DNA from: CAWJKP01 sp963843465
GTDB lineage: Bacteria; Planctomycetota; Planctomycetia; Pirellulales; Thermoguttaceae
Length of the DNA stretch: 64,000 nucleotides
NCBI GenBank assembly: GCA_963843465.1
Contig: CAWJKP010000001.1
Location: forward strand, 558,001-622,000
Reading direction: 5' to 3'
The notes under the pieces were generated by a model. That model did no database searches. It saw nothing but the letters and a program-made list of their open reading frames with translations, and was not told where the DNA came from. Position numbers and translations under genes: made by a program. The number at the start of each line of letters is the position of its first letter. The stretch's first letter is position 1. Below, piece after piece: positions 34,184 to 46,852 of the stretch.

Positions 34184-35666
34184 ATGGAAGGATTGAAAAC
34201 ACCGGCAAGTATCTGCTGCCGCCTTGCTGGCAGCCTTTCTTGGCATAATACACAAGGCTGCGCCCATTCGCAAGCCCAGCTTAGGCCAAGGCGCCGAGCG
34301 CTACGTTACCTCAGTCGGTCTCGGCAACCGTCGCAGAGCCCTCAGAGAGAATGCAGCCTCCGCCAGGAACCAACATCGCGGCTTCCCAGGAGGTCCGGTT
34401 GGTATCGGCGGTCATCCCTGAACCGCCGGAGGCGATTCAGCCCCCGACAGGAGCCCGGATCGTGGCATCCCAGGAAGTAAAGGAGTCCCTCGGGCTGCCA
34501 GACCTTCTCCGCATCAGCCTGGAGCGGAACCCGGAACTGCGGGAAGCGAGTCTGCGGGTCGAAAAACGGGGCGGCGGGGCCGCACGTCCAGGCCGGTCTT
34601 TACCCGAATCCCACGGTAAGCGCAGGGGGCACGGAACTTGGCAACAGCAATGGGTCGGGTGGTTTCATCGTCGCTCCGTTCGTCGGTCAGGAGCTAGTTA
34701 CCGGCGGAAAGCTCCGGCTGAGCCGCCAGGTTGGGGAGCAGGAGGTGGATCAAGCCCGCTTGCAGGTTCTTGGCCAGCGGTTCGCCCTGTACACGGCCGT
34801 CCGTCGAGGATTGTTCGACGTACTGGCCGCCCAGCACGCGCATCGAGATTTACTCCGAATTGGTCCGTTTGGCGAGCAAGGCGACCGAGACCACCGAGAC
34901 CCTCGTGAAGGGCCGGCAAGCAGCGCCGCTGGACCTCGTTCGAAATCCGGGTCGAACTGAACCGCTTTCGGGCGGAACTGGAGGCCGCCCGACAGGAGCG
35001 CACCCGCCGCGTGGCGTCGTCTGGCGGCTGTGATGGGAGCCCCGGATTTTCCCGATACCTCGCTCAAAGGTCCGTCGAATCGTCTTGGCCCGATTACGAC
35101 TTCGACCTCGCCGCCCATCGCCTGCTGGAGTGCCATCCTGACATCCGTGTGGCTCGGGTTGGCGTCACCGGGCGCAACTCGCTTTGCGACGAGCGCGAGT
35201 CGAACCGATCCCCAACGTGACTGTCGGGGCCGGCTACGAACGGGACAACGTGGATCACCAGAGCCAATGGGCCTTCCGCGCAAGCCTGCCTATTCCTTTG
35301 TTCAACCGCAACCAGGGCAACGTGCAGGCAGCGAACGCTGAGGTGTGTCGGGCAGCGGCAGACGTGGAGCGGGTCCAGAACATGCTGCTCGGCCGCTTGG
35401 CCACTGCGTTCGGACAGTACACCGCGGCCCGTGAGCGGGCCGAACGTTACCGGACCTCGATACTGCCGGACGCACGGGAGGCTTACCAACTCGCCCTGGC
35501 TGCCTTCCAGGGCGGTCAGTTCGAGTATCTGCGAGTCCTTCAGGCTCAACGGGCCGTGGCGGAAACGAACCTCGGGAACCCGTTCCAGCGGGCACTGAGC
35601 GAACTGTGGTTGGCCACCAGCGACATCGCGGGACTCCTCTTGGAAGAGGATTGGCCGGCGGAGTAG
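34184..35666 (+). CDS. TolC-family outer-membrane efflux protein, heavily frameshifted
   Basis: The N-terminal signal-like fragment (LLAAFLGIIHKAAP) is followed by LGLPDLLRISLERNPELREASLRVEK, the typical first TolC repeat helix. The C-terminal repeat is NVTVGAGYERDNVDHQSQWAFRASLPIPLFNRNQGNVQAA with coiled-coil helices to EDWPAE. At least five shifts occur between about 34210 and 35200, so it is a pseudogene or badly sequenced. In position and family it completes a tripartite MacAB-TolC-like exporter. Confidence 0.72.
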
Positions 35667-35725
35667 GTGACGGAATGGAAAACCATAGTTGAACGTCGTT
35701 CTTACAATATGCGAGGAAGAGTGCA

Positions 35726-36278
35726 ATGACGAAGCGTTTCCAAGTCAAAAGCGTGCTCTTGCTGGCTTGCGTTGGGCGGTTGTTGCTGTCAACTGTTGTC
35801 GCTTGTCAAAAATCTGGGCAACCTGGTGCATCCAACACTGCGGCAGAGACACCTCGCAACGCGGGAAAGACTACCGAGGGACAGGCCGAGATTAAAACCG
35901 CATCCGACGCCTTCCCGGCTGAGCCGAAACATCAAGTCGTTGCCCGCTACTTCCACCGCACAGAACGCTGCCCAACCTGCGTGAAGATCAGCGGCCTCAT
36001 CGAGGAGTCGGTGCAATCCGGCTTTGCCGACAACCTGAAGAGCGGCAAGGTCAAGCTCCAGATGGTCGATTACCAGGCTGCAAGGAACCAGGAAGTCACG
36101 CAAACTTACAAAATCAGCGATCCGATGCTCGTGATTATCAATGTACATGGCGGCAAGGTGACGGAGTGGAAGCTGGCCCCGAAGGTTTGGGCCTTGTTTC
36201 CTCCAGAAGGATGCCTTCACGAAATACGTGCAAGACGAAATGCACGCCTACCTGCACGAGAAACCCGCTATCCAATAG
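35726..36278 (+). CDS. ArsF-family (nitroreductase-subunit-like) thioredoxin-fold lipoprotein
   Basis: A signal with lipobox (LLLSTVVAC) and a Ser/Thr-rich linker precede a thioredoxin-like domain: VVARYFHRTERCPTCVKISGLI (CxxC near 93), then DYQAARNQEVTQTYKI and LVIINVHGGKVTEWKLAPKVW. These match the family called nitrophenyl compound nitroreductase subunit ArsF. A shift near 36190 hides the end, FTKYVQDEMHAYLHEKP. It may shuttle electrons or thiols outside the cytoplasm. It is followed convergently by the ars operon. Confidence 0.75.
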
Positions 36279-36624
36279 GAGCACGGCAGAAGGCTTCACT
36301 TGCATGAGGCATGGCGTCATGCCATCGCCATCTCGCTACTGGTCGGGCGTCGTGAACGCTGATGATCGCCGACTCCAACGCAAGCCTGCCTACGCAGAGT
36401 TTGTAGCAGTGCTCGAAATCGGGACACGCGAGGCAGTCGTCCCATTCCTGCATGTTGGTTGCAACTCTGCGGTGCGATACCCACGCCCCTCCGGCCCGCA
36501 CTATTTCATACGAGAAAACCTTCCCGGATATGATCCGATCGGCTTCGACAGATAGGATGGAAGGGAACATCGTCCCGTAGCATTTCTTGTGGTCGTTCTG
36601 AGGCACCGGAGTCGCCTTTTCCAT
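36268..36624 (-). CDS. Small Cys-containing conserved protein
   Basis: The 118-residue product is intact. The likely functional part is the first 95 residues: DHKKCYGTMFPSILSVEADRI, then ATNMQEWDDCLACPDFEHCYKLC, a compact CxxC/CxxxC cluster, and RLALESAI. It lies immediately downstream of the acr3 stop on the same strand. I recall no named family. Metal or Fe-S binding is possible. Confidence 0.5.
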   Translation of the reverse strand: MEKATPVPQNDHKKCYGTMFPSILSVEADRIISGKVFSYEIVRAGGAWVSHRRVATNMQEWDDCLACPDFEHCYKLCVGRLALESAIISVHDARPVARWRWHDAMPHASEAFCRAPIG

Positions 36625-36640
36625 CAATTCTCGTTTGTCA

Positions 36641-38206
<1,566 letters not shown>

Positions 38207-38213
<7 letters not shown>

Positions 38214-38583
38214 CGGTTCTGCCTCCGGCACAGCTCATCGCGGTCGAGTTCGAGGATTTGTTTCAGCCGCTTGGCATCTTCGCGCTGTCGCGGGTCATCG
38301 GCGAGCAGTTGGAGACCGTCGCGGTCATCGCCTTGGCTTCGGCGGGCGCGTCGTCTTCGGCAAGCGCGGTAAAACATCCACCGCCCCTCCTTGCGGCTAT
38401 CCACCAGCCTGGCCTGTTTGAGGATCGCCATGTGCTTGGAGACGGTGGACGGGGCCAGGCCAAGCAACTCCACGATCTGGCAGACGCAGAGCTCCGGGGC
38501 CGGAGGGCCATCAGGATTCGCACCCGGTTCTCGTCGGCCAGGGCCTTCATTACGGCCATCAAATCGCGCATGTAAGTCCTCAT
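38207..38583 (-). CDS. arsR: ArsR arsenic-type repressor, frameshifted
   Basis: MRTYMRDLMAVMKALADENRVRILMALR starts a winged helix. The second frame supplies VELLGLAPSTVSKHMAILKQARLVDSRKEGRWMFYR. The break, near 38500, falls in the ELCVCQI metal-binding segment, where bases fit a CxC motif in a third reading. The C terminus ends CRRQNRC. It is the promoter-proximal gene of the arsR/arsC-acr3 operon and overlaps the arsC start. Confidence 0.75.
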
Positions 38584-39486
38584 TTACATTTCGCCATATA
38601 ACGAAATATTTACCGCCTCGCTTGCGCTATGTCAACTGCGTTTCCAAAATGGTACGACGGGTATGCGGATGTCCCAAACGGAACACAAGTTGAGAGGGGA
38701 AAGGGGTGGCGGTTGGGGGCGGGAATTGAGGGTCCTGCTGGTCCCGCCCCCAAATGGAAGACGGCTTCAATCTCTGAATAACGCTCCCCAGGAAGCGTTA
38801 TTTTCAATCTCAGGTGCTCACACCCTGCCAATAGGCAATTTCTCCGGTTCACGGTCCCCTCCACGTTCGATTGTGGGCTATTTGGGCTGGGGCTGGTCGG
38901 GCCGGGGTCTTGTACTGAACGCCTCCCCCGTGGGGTGGCATGTGGTGGTTGCGCTGATTCGGTGTCCGTGAAATTCGTGGAGCCCTGTTGCTTGAAAAGC
39001 AGCACCGCGCACTTTTTCAGCGGCAGGGGGGACGAAGTCCCAAACGTGAAGGGGGGAAAGCAGTCAAGGACGGACAGCGGGGAGGGCACCGATCTGCACA
39101 GAGCGCAGCGAGGGAAAATTGGGAGGAGGCCACGATCGTCCGCCAGAGGCTTGTCCTTGACGGCTTTGGGGATTCGCCCCACCTCAAGCAAATTCTCGCG
39201 CGGAGGCGACCGCTTTAGGCCGCGTGCGGCCGTGGCGCCGTGCGGGCGGAAGGGGCGTTAGCGTCCGGCACGGACCGAGCAGAGCGGAGCCCGAAAGCAC
39301 GCGGTCGCCGCAGGCGAGGCGTCCAGTTGCGTTAGATGTTGAAGAATCGGAAACACGGAACATAGTGAATATAGGCAACATGGGAAGCAGTATTCTGAGG
39401 TCTGATGGCGGAGACTGGGCCGGCTGGCTTCACGGGACGGATTGAGATTCGCTACGAATTGAGGACTTCACCCACGAATTGAGGAG
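38584..39486. other. Gene-free boundary region
   Basis: About 900 bp separates the ars operon from the plasmid backbone. Open frames here (for example 38610-39191 minus) have no recognisable protein character. There is an AT-richer stretch at 38585-38630, probably the ars promoter. I see no repeats or att-like sequence marking the junction. Confidence 0.5.
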
Positions 39487-42400
39487 TCAGGACAGGCTTG
39501 GCTCCAGATCCTTGCGTTGCCGCTCCATCGCCAGGCGTTGCTGGAAGGTCATCTGGGGTTTGCTGGCTTCCTGCCGGAACTTGCTGGCGTGGCCGGACGG
39601 AATCGCGGTAGGTGTCTGGTCGTTGGTATTGGTCTGGGCCATGGGATTTGGACGGCGGGGATGCCCCCGGCTCGGGTGCATCGGGCTGAATCGCCGGGTC
39701 GGTAGCAGGAACCGCCTCCGTCCGGCGGCGGATGCGGGCGGTGACAGGTTCCTCGGCGGATGAATGCTTCTGCCGGACGCGCTGCGGCGTGGCCTCGATG
39801 CTGTGCGCGGCCTTGAGCGCCTTGATCGTCTCGGCCAGTTCGGAAACGCTCGGCCCGTCTCGTTGCCCGGCTCCTGAGCCGTTGCCGGAAAGGCCGGCCT
39901 TGAGCTGGTCACGCAAGGTCGGTCAGTTCGGACAGGTAGGCGTCGTGGAGGAAGGGCTTGCCCAGGCGGGCCTGGTAGTCGCGGAGCTGGGACTCGGCGA
40001 TGGCGAGGTCTTGCCGGACGCGGACGCATTCGGAGCCGTAGCCGCTGGCCAGGCGTTCCAGGGCGTTCAGGACGGCACGCGGCCCCTGGTGGTCCCGCGA
40101 GAGCGTGGACTGGCGGGTGATCGCACCTTCGAGGTACACGTCGGGCGGGAATTGCGGATGAAGGACCATGCCGAAACGCAGGCCCCGGTAGGTGCCGAGC
40201 GGGACGCGGGTCGTCTCGCGGACGTTCTCGGCAAGGCATCGAGCTGGCCGGCCAGGACGGCGGGTACGTCCTCGCGTGACCAGGTGCGGCTGCCGATGGT
40301 GATCGGATCGTCGGCATGGGCGGTCGCCGTGGCCTGGTCCGCCGTGAGCTTGGACAGACGCTCGGACAGGCTGGCGATGGTCCCCGGCAAATCACGCACG
40401 CTGCGGCGGGCGACGTATTGTTCGTCGAGATGGTTCTTCTTGAGCAGGGTGAGCCGTTGCAGTTCGGCGTCGGCCTCGGCAAGCGTCAGCACGGCCGGGT
40501 TGCCGGACGCAATCGCCTTGACCTCGGCATAGGAGAGTTCCTGGCCGCCGATGTCCTCGGCACGGCGGGCGGCGTTGTCGCCGGTGATGACCTGGCCGAT
40601 GAACCGGGCCTTGGTTTCCAGGGCCTGCCACATATAGGCGTCGAACGATCCTTCGGTGACGTAGCGATAGATCGCCACTTCCTCGTTCTCGTTGCCCTGG
40701 CGGAGGATGCGGCCGTCGCGTTGCTCGACCTCGGCCGGCTTCCAGGGGGCGTCGAGGTGATGCAGGGCGACCAGGCGTTTCTGGACGTTGGTGCCGGTGC
40801 CCATTTTCTGGGTGCTGCCGATCAGCACGCGGACCGAGCCTTGCCTGACTTTCTCGAAGAGGGCCTGTTTCTTGGCGTCGGATTCGGCGTCGCCGATGGC
40901 GGCGATCTGCTCGGCGCGGAATGCCGGCAGCGATCAGCTTCTTGATGATGTCCTCGTAGGGCGAGTAGCCCCACGGCGGTCGGATTGACGCCCATGTCGG
41001 CGAAGATCATCTGCGTGCCGCGTGTCGCGGCGGTCCGTTCCCAGATGGCCGCGACGTTTTCGACGAGCCGGTTGACCTTCGATTCCGGGAAGTCGGGTGC
41101 CGTGGCCGACAGCATCCTGGCGTCGGTGGCGAGCTTGCGGCCGTCGGTGGTGATGGCCAGCGCGTTGTCTATCCCGCGGGTCGACTTTCTGTGACCGCAG
41201 CCGTTCGTAGCGTTCGACCAGCTCCTGCTGGAGGGCGTGCTGCTCGTCGGACATCGGGCAGGCAACGACGATGGGCTTGCCGCCTTCCAGGCGGGGCCGC
41301 GGCAGGTTGAGCATCTCGGCCGTCTGCACGTCGGAGAAGGCCCGGAACATCTGCTGGAGTTCCGGCAGGTTGGTGAAGCGGGCGAACCGGCTTCGCGGCC
41401 GCAGGCCCGCACCGTCCGGGGAGATTTCCATCGTGTCGATGACTTCGCCGAAGGTGGCCGCCCAGGCGTCGAAATGCTCCAGCCCCCGGCTCTTCAGTCC
41501 CTCGGGGTCGAGGAATCGCTGCATCGTGTACATCTCGACCATCGTGTTGGAAATCGGCGTGCCGGTGGCGAACGTCACCCCGTGGCCGGCGTGCTGCTCG
41601 TCGAGGTAACGGGCTTTCATGTACACGTCGAAGGCCCGCTCGGAGCCGCCGGTCTGGATGCCGGCGACGCGCTCCATCTTGGTCGGCGTCTCCAGGTTCT
41701 TGAAATAATGCGCCTCGTCGATGAAGACGTGATCGACGCCGAGTTCGTCGAACACCAGCCCGTCATCCTTCTTGTCCTCGGCGAGCAGGTCTTTCAGGCG
41801 TTCGCACTCTCGCGGCCTTCTGCTTCTCGATGGTCTTGATGAGATTGCGGTTGGCTCCCTTGGCGCCGGCGTGTTCGCGGAGCAGCTCGTCGTATTCGGC
41901 GATCTGCTCCAGGAGGAACTTCTCCTGGTAGTCGCGCGACATGCCGATCCGCTCGAACTGATGAATGGGTGACGATGATGCCGTCCCATTCGCCGCTGGC
42001 GATCTTGGCGGTCAGGAACTTGCGGCGGTCGCGGGTCAGGTCTTCCTTGGCGGCGACCAGCAGCCTGGCATTGGGGTAGAGCTGCATGAACTCGCGGGAG
42101 AATTGCTCCAGCAGGTGGTTGGGGACCACGTACATCGGCTTCTTGATGAGGCCGGCCTGCTTCATCTTCATGCCGGTGGCGGCCATCGTGAAGGTCTTGC
42201 CGGCGCCGACGGCGTGGGCAAGCAGCGTGTTGCCGGAACTCATGCCGCGCCAGACGGCGTCGTCCTGGTGGGGCCGCAGCTTGATGGTCTGGTTCATGCC
42301 GGGGAAGTCGAGGTGCGAGCCGTCGAACAGGCGGGGACGCAGATTGTTGTAGGTGTCGTTGTAGAGCCGCACCAGCCGCTCGGTGCGTTCGGGATCGGTG

Positions 42401-44830
42401 AACACCCAGGAGCGGAACCGTTCCTTGATGAGCTTTTGCTTCTCGCGGGCGGCCATCGTCGCTTCCTGGTTGACCACGCGCTCCTCGCGGTCGCCGTTCT
42501 GGATGGTGTCGTAGATCGTCGGCGACTTCATGTTGAGGGCCAGTTCAAGCAGCCAGGTGCCGTTGGCACGTGCCGTGCCGAATTCGGACGTGGCGGCGAC
42601 CGACGCCTTGGCGGCGTAGTCGGCCTCGAGGCTCCAGACGGCATCTTTTTTCAGGTGGCGCGACCGGGACGCGAGGACGGATCGACGTGGAACAGCTCGG
42701 CGGCGAATGCCTGGATGTCGCTTTCCGGTATCCACGGTGCACCGAGATTGGCGTCGATGTCGCCGGGCAGCACGTCCTCGGGCTGCACTGCCCGCAGGGC
42801 GTTGACATTGCGGGCATATGGCGGGCCGGCAGCCTCGGCGGCGGCGAGCTTGGCCCGGACGTTGCCGGAGAGATAGGCGTCGGCGGTCTGCCAGGTTTTG
42901 GATTCCGGGTCGGGGAAGATCAGGTCGCCCAGCTCGGCGATGATCTGCTGCTTCGGGCTTGCCGTAGAGGGTGCGCGATGAACGGCAGATCGACCGCGCC
43001 GCGTTGGTTGAGGGAGACCAGCAATCCTTCCTCGGCGCTGCGGACGTGCGTGATGGGCGGGGTCTTGCCGACCACGTCCTTGGTCATGATGGCGGCCTTG
43101 GTCGCCTTGCCGGTCACCTCGTCGTAATCCTCCAGCGACATGACCAGCATGGCGTCCGGGTCTTCCCGGAACTTCACGAGGTTGGGCATGCGGCGGATGA
43201 CGCTGCCGTCGGCGGTTTCGCCGAAGGTGGTCTTGTTGATCGGGCCGTAGGTGGCCACGAACCGGTCATAGGCCCGGTTGAGTTCGCGGCGTGCCTCGTT
43301 GCGGTTCGCCTCGGGCCAGCCTTCGTTCTGCGATTGCAGGACGCGGCGGGCACGGTCGCGCAGGCCGACCAGGGCGGCCAGGCGTTTGCCGGTCAGCGTG
43401 CCGTCGGCTTTCAGCGTCGTGCCGCCATAGACGACGGGCACGCCTTGCCCGCCTTCGATCTGGTAGATGACTTCGGTCGTCGCCGACGAAGAAACTGCCT
43501 TCGCTGATGTGGCGTTCCGGCGGCGGCGGCGTGAAGGCCGGGGCGGGTGCGTTCCTGGCCGGGCGATGCTTGCGATCGGTGCGAATTCGGGCAGGCGGTC
43601 GATGGCTTCCTTGAGCTGCTCGGCCAGATCGCCGTTGCCGATGACGCTGTAGCCTTCGCCTCCATAGAGCGTGTCCTTGCGGGTCCAGGTGCCCAGGACC
43701 ATTTCGGGATGGTTCAGGAAGTAGCGGTTGACCGGAACCTCCACGCCGTCGATGGCAAGCGGGGCGATGCCCAGCCAGTCGGGATCGACATGGTCGGGCC
43801 GGCTCGCCCGGTGCACGCTTGCGAAGAAACACGATGTCGGTGACCACGGCGGTGCCTTCCCGCTTGAAGGCATCCGATGGCAGGCGGATGGCTCCCACGA
43901 AATCGGCTTTCGCGGCCGAGGTACTCGCGGATGGCGGCATTCTGCTTGTCGAGCGTGAAATGCGATCGTGACCAGGGCCAGCACGCCGCCGGGCTTCAGG
44001 GCGTCGACGGACTTGGCGAAGAAGTAATCGTGCAGGGAGAGCTTCTGGCCGTGATAGTCGAGCTTGAGGTCGGCGAACGGCACGTTGCCGATCACCGCGT
44101 CAATGCGGTCTTCGGGCAGCTTCGTGTCGCGGAAACTCTCGATGCGGATGTCCTGGTCGGGATGGAGCGCTTTGGCGATGCGGCCGGAGATGGAATCCAT
44201 CTCGACGCCGATGAAGCGCGTCCCTTGCTTGCCCTGGCTCATGAAATTGCCGGTGCCGCATCCGGGTTCCAGGATCGTGGCGTTGCGGGAACGCCCAGGC
44301 GGGCGATGGCCTCGTGGATGGCGGCGATGACGGTGGGCGACGTGTAGAAGGCGTTGAAGGTGGTGCGCTTGGCGCTGTCGTATTCCTGCGGGCGTAAGCA
44401 GCGTCTTCAGCTCCTCGCCGAGGGCCTGCCAGCCGGCGTCCTTGTAACGTGCCGGTGACCGGATCGGGAAAAATCGACAGGGCAACCGGCCCGAAGCCGG
44501 CGAAGCGGGCGAGCGTCTGTTTCTCCTCCGGAGTTGCCGGCCGCTGCTCCTGCTCGATGGTCTTCAGCGTGCGGATGGCGGCGAGGATGTCGCGGGCCTT
44601 TGCCTTTTCGCCGCTGGCGATCGCAGCCGACGGCGCTGGTCCGGGCTCTGGCGGTGCAGCGACCGGGCCAGCGGGCAGTTGGCGGGACCTTCAGGGGGAA
44701 CCGGGTGTCCGCTGCGGCCCGGCGGGCTGAGTAGCGTGCCGTCGTTTACGGCCGCTGGCGGGGTCGGCGTGGCCGGAGAGGGATCGTCGGAGAGGGAGTC
44801 AAACAGCGTCGGCTGGTTGCGTGACGCCTT
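39487..44830 (-). CDS. Giant DNA methylase-helicase of plasmids/ICEs, frameshifted
   Basis: The reconstructed protein is about 1780 residues. The N-terminal part has an N6-methylase-like domain: ATILEPGCGTGNFMSQG, motif IV-like DAVIGNVPFAD and YFFAKSVDALKPGGVLALVT. A SNF2/DEAD-type helicase follows: KLRPHQDDAVWRGM, Walker A-like HAVGAGKT, DEAH-like FIDEAH, TGTPISNTMVEMYTMQRFL, and helicase C segment IGSTQKMGTGTNVQ with RDGRILRQGNEN. A Pro/Gln-rich tail ends at 39487. Ten or more shifts are present; the exact start is uncertain. Such proteins are common on conjugative plasmids and are thought to protect or modify incoming DNA. Confidence 0.75.
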
Positions 44831-45144
44831 AGCCGCGCGACGTGTGACTGCGGACGAACGCCATCGCTTCGTCGAGGAAAGCGTTCCTGCTCGTCCTGAG
44901 GAGACTCGGAGGGCAAACGATCCTCCAGTTCCTTGAGGGCCATCTCCATCGCTTCGCTCGCGATCTGGCTCGGGTCGCTGCCCGGCTTCGCCTGGGAGAG
45001 GGTTTCCTTCCAGGCTTCGTGGCTGGCCTTCAGTTCCTTGGCGTAGAACTCCATCGTCGGCAGCAGCTTCCGGTTCTTGCGGAGCTGCTCGTGCATCTCC
45101 GGTCGTTGTTGCAGAAGTTCGAGAACGATCGTCTTGTACTGCAT
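44829..45144 (-). CDS. Small conserved plasmid protein upstream of the helicase
   Basis: The product of about 104 residues starts MQYKTIVLELLQQRPEMHEQL after an AAGGAG site and continues KLLPTMEFYAKELKASHEAW. A one-base shift near 44878 leads to AFLDEAMAFVRSHTSRG and the stop. It is mostly helical and charged. It sits directly before the giant helicase, with which it probably forms a unit. No function known. Confidence 0.65.
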
Positions 45145-45264
45145 GGTGGTCTCCTTCGGGTTGAGAGGATACATGGTCTTGAGGCTCAGGCGAGTCGTCT
45201 GGGTCGGGTGGGAATAGCGAGGGTTGTCGCCAGTCGGCGGTTTCCGTGCCATCGTCAGGAACCA

Positions 45265-45522
45265 TCAGGCAAATTGCGTTTCCCGGCGTTCGGCTCGGCT
45301 AAGCGGTCGCGGCTGGCCGCTTGGCGGCAAACCATTGGACAGGTTCGCTTGCCTTGCAACAGCTGCTTCTCGCCTGGGGTTGTCGGGAAGGCCGCTCGGC
45401 ATAGTCATCTTGACCTGCCGCTGGTCGTGTCCGGCGTGCCGAACAGCTTCTCTTAAGATCTGGCTGGCCGCGACTCCGGTCATGACGATCATGGAGCCGA
45501 GGGCGACGTATTGCAGGATCAT
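45265..45522 (-). CDS. Possible small membrane protein
   Basis: The 85-residue frame starts MILQYVALGSMIVMTGVAASQIL, one hydrophobic helix, and continues with a basic tail. The start has no clear ribosome site. It overlaps the end of the neighbouring hypothetical gene. May be a pseudogene or spurious. Confidence 0.3.
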   Translation of the reverse strand: MILQYVALGSMIVMTGVAASQILREAVRHAGHDQRQVKMTMPSGLPDNPRREAAVARQANLSNGLPPSGQPRPLSRAERRETQFA

Positions 45523-45585
45523 CGCCAGGCGTTCGTTGTTGCAGTTCTTCGCATCATCTGGGCCTGGGGGCCAAGGTCGTGAAGA

Positions 45586-46065
45586 TTATAGGTTGGGGGT
45601 ATGGTCATGGGACGACGGCTTCCGATTAGAAGGGAATTTCTTGTCCCGGCCTCGATGCCCTTCTCCTGCCGGATCATCTGGCGCACTTCCTGATAGAGCC
45701 GTTCCGCTTCGATCCGGGTGCTCATGGCGGATTCCGGCCTGACCGGATGTGCCCATATCCGGTCTGCCGGGTTCCAGCGGTAGCCCGCCTCCTTCATCTT
45801 GTCGATGACGGCCTGGCTGGGCTTGTCCTCGGACGGCCTCGCCGAACTTGATGGCCATCTGGCGATCCTGCTTGCTCTCGAAGAGGCGGACGCCGGCAAG
45901 GTTGTCGCTGGCGATGCCGAACGGATCGGGGGCGGCTACCCATTTCTTTTGTCCGACCCTGTCGGCGAAGCTCGGCCGTCTCCATGGCTTCGGCTGCCGG
46001 CGGCTCGGCGACGGTTGTGGTGGTTTCTGTTGATTCTTGATCTGGTGTGCGTTTACGTGATGCAT
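45586..46065 (-). CDS. Hypothetical plasmid protein, frameshifted
   Basis: The N terminus MHHVNAHQIKNQQKPPQPSP and SFADRVGQKKWVAAPDPF, then MAIKFGE, lie in one frame. After a shift near 45835 the sequence KPSQAVIDKMKEAGYRWNPADRIWAHPV continues in another. The latter segment resembles short domains found beside large polyvalent plasmid proteins. It is promoter-proximal, facing the palindrome at 46090-46106. Function unknown. Confidence 0.5.
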   Translation of the reverse strand: MHHVNAHQIKNQQKPPQPSPSRRQPKPWRRPSFADRVGQKKWVAAPDPFGIASDNLAGVRLFESKQDRQMAIKFGEAVRGQAQPGRHRQDEGGGLPLEPGRPDMGTSGQAGIRHEHPDRSGTALSGSAPDDPAGEGHRGRDKKFPSNRKPSSHDHTPNL

Positions 46066-46089
46066 TATGATCCTCCTTGTACGATATGA

Positions 46090-46106
46090 GGGTTAATCAT
46101 TAACCC
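46090..46106. promoter_or_regulatory. 17-bp perfect palindrome
   Basis: GGGTTAAT-C-ATTAACCC lies in an AT-rich stretch 25 bp upstream of the minus-strand plasmid gene block. It is a likely operator for a plasmid repressor. Confidence 0.5.
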
Positions 46107-46680
46107 CTATTAAGGATATTATCACATTTATAAATGCTGCGCAATAGGCTGAGTGCGGGTTTCAGCGTTTTGAAGGCCAAAAAGCGAGGTTTTCAGAGCT
46201 TTTCTGCGTTTTTTCGGGTCGATGGAGATCGTAAGCCGCTGGAAGCCTGCCTCCAGCCACTTGCCTTTTACGCCGTCGCCTTCGGTCTTCGCCTGCCATC
46301 CACCCCGGATTTGCGGGCGGGTCCCAGGGCGAGGTCACGGGTGCCCCAGCCTGGGTGGGCCGGAAATTCGAGAATCGGCCCATCATATAAAGCAATCGCG
46401 GCGTTTGGGGACTTTAAGGAAAGGATGGCGCGGTGACACCTCATTCTATATAAAGCACCATTTCGACGTGCGGCGATTGGGAGTCGATTACACGCGAGGT
46501 CGCAAGCTTCTGCTGGATGGGTAGCCAGGTGGGGTGTTTAGCTTCCCTTGGGCCTATTTGCTTGCGATTGGGAGCTATGTCAATGCGATACGTCTCTTAC
46601 TCATTCCTGAATGCCCTTGAATACTCCATTTTCGATCTGCGATGGCTGCGAATATGGCAAAACGAAGGAATTTCAGTCTG

Positions 46681-46852
46681 TTATCCACACAAATGGGCCG
46701 AGCAACTACAGGAAGAAACTATAGGTATATATACTATAGGTTTTACGGGGGGGTGATTCAGCGCACATTTTAACCAATTCCGGGGGGCGATTCAGCGCAC
46801 GGGGGGGGTGATTCAGCGTGGATAACTTCGTCAAGCTCCCGACTTATCCACA
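46681..46852. other. Candidate plasmid origin: DnaA boxes and GATTCAGCGCAC iterons
   Basis: Perfect DnaA boxes TTATCCACA occur at 46681-46689 and 46844-46852, and an 8/9 box (complement) at 46817-46825. Three direct repeats with G-run plus (T/C)GATTCAGCG(CAC) lie at 46747-46766, 46782-46800 and 46801-46821. An AT-rich tract (ATATATACTATAGG) precedes them. The cluster overlaps the 3' end of the RepA-type gene. The rest of 46107-46680 holds no gene I can support. Confidence 0.65.

Noticed and set aside
38610..39191. A 193-codon minus-strand frame after the ars operon
   Set aside because: No start signal, Pro/Ser/Leu bias and no recognisable motif; more likely non-coding boundary DNA.
46747..46821. 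Iteron-like repeats read as the coding end of repA
   Set aside because: The translated repeat (AESPP) is low complexity and the repeats coincide with DnaA boxes, so an origin function is more likely than conserved protein sequence.
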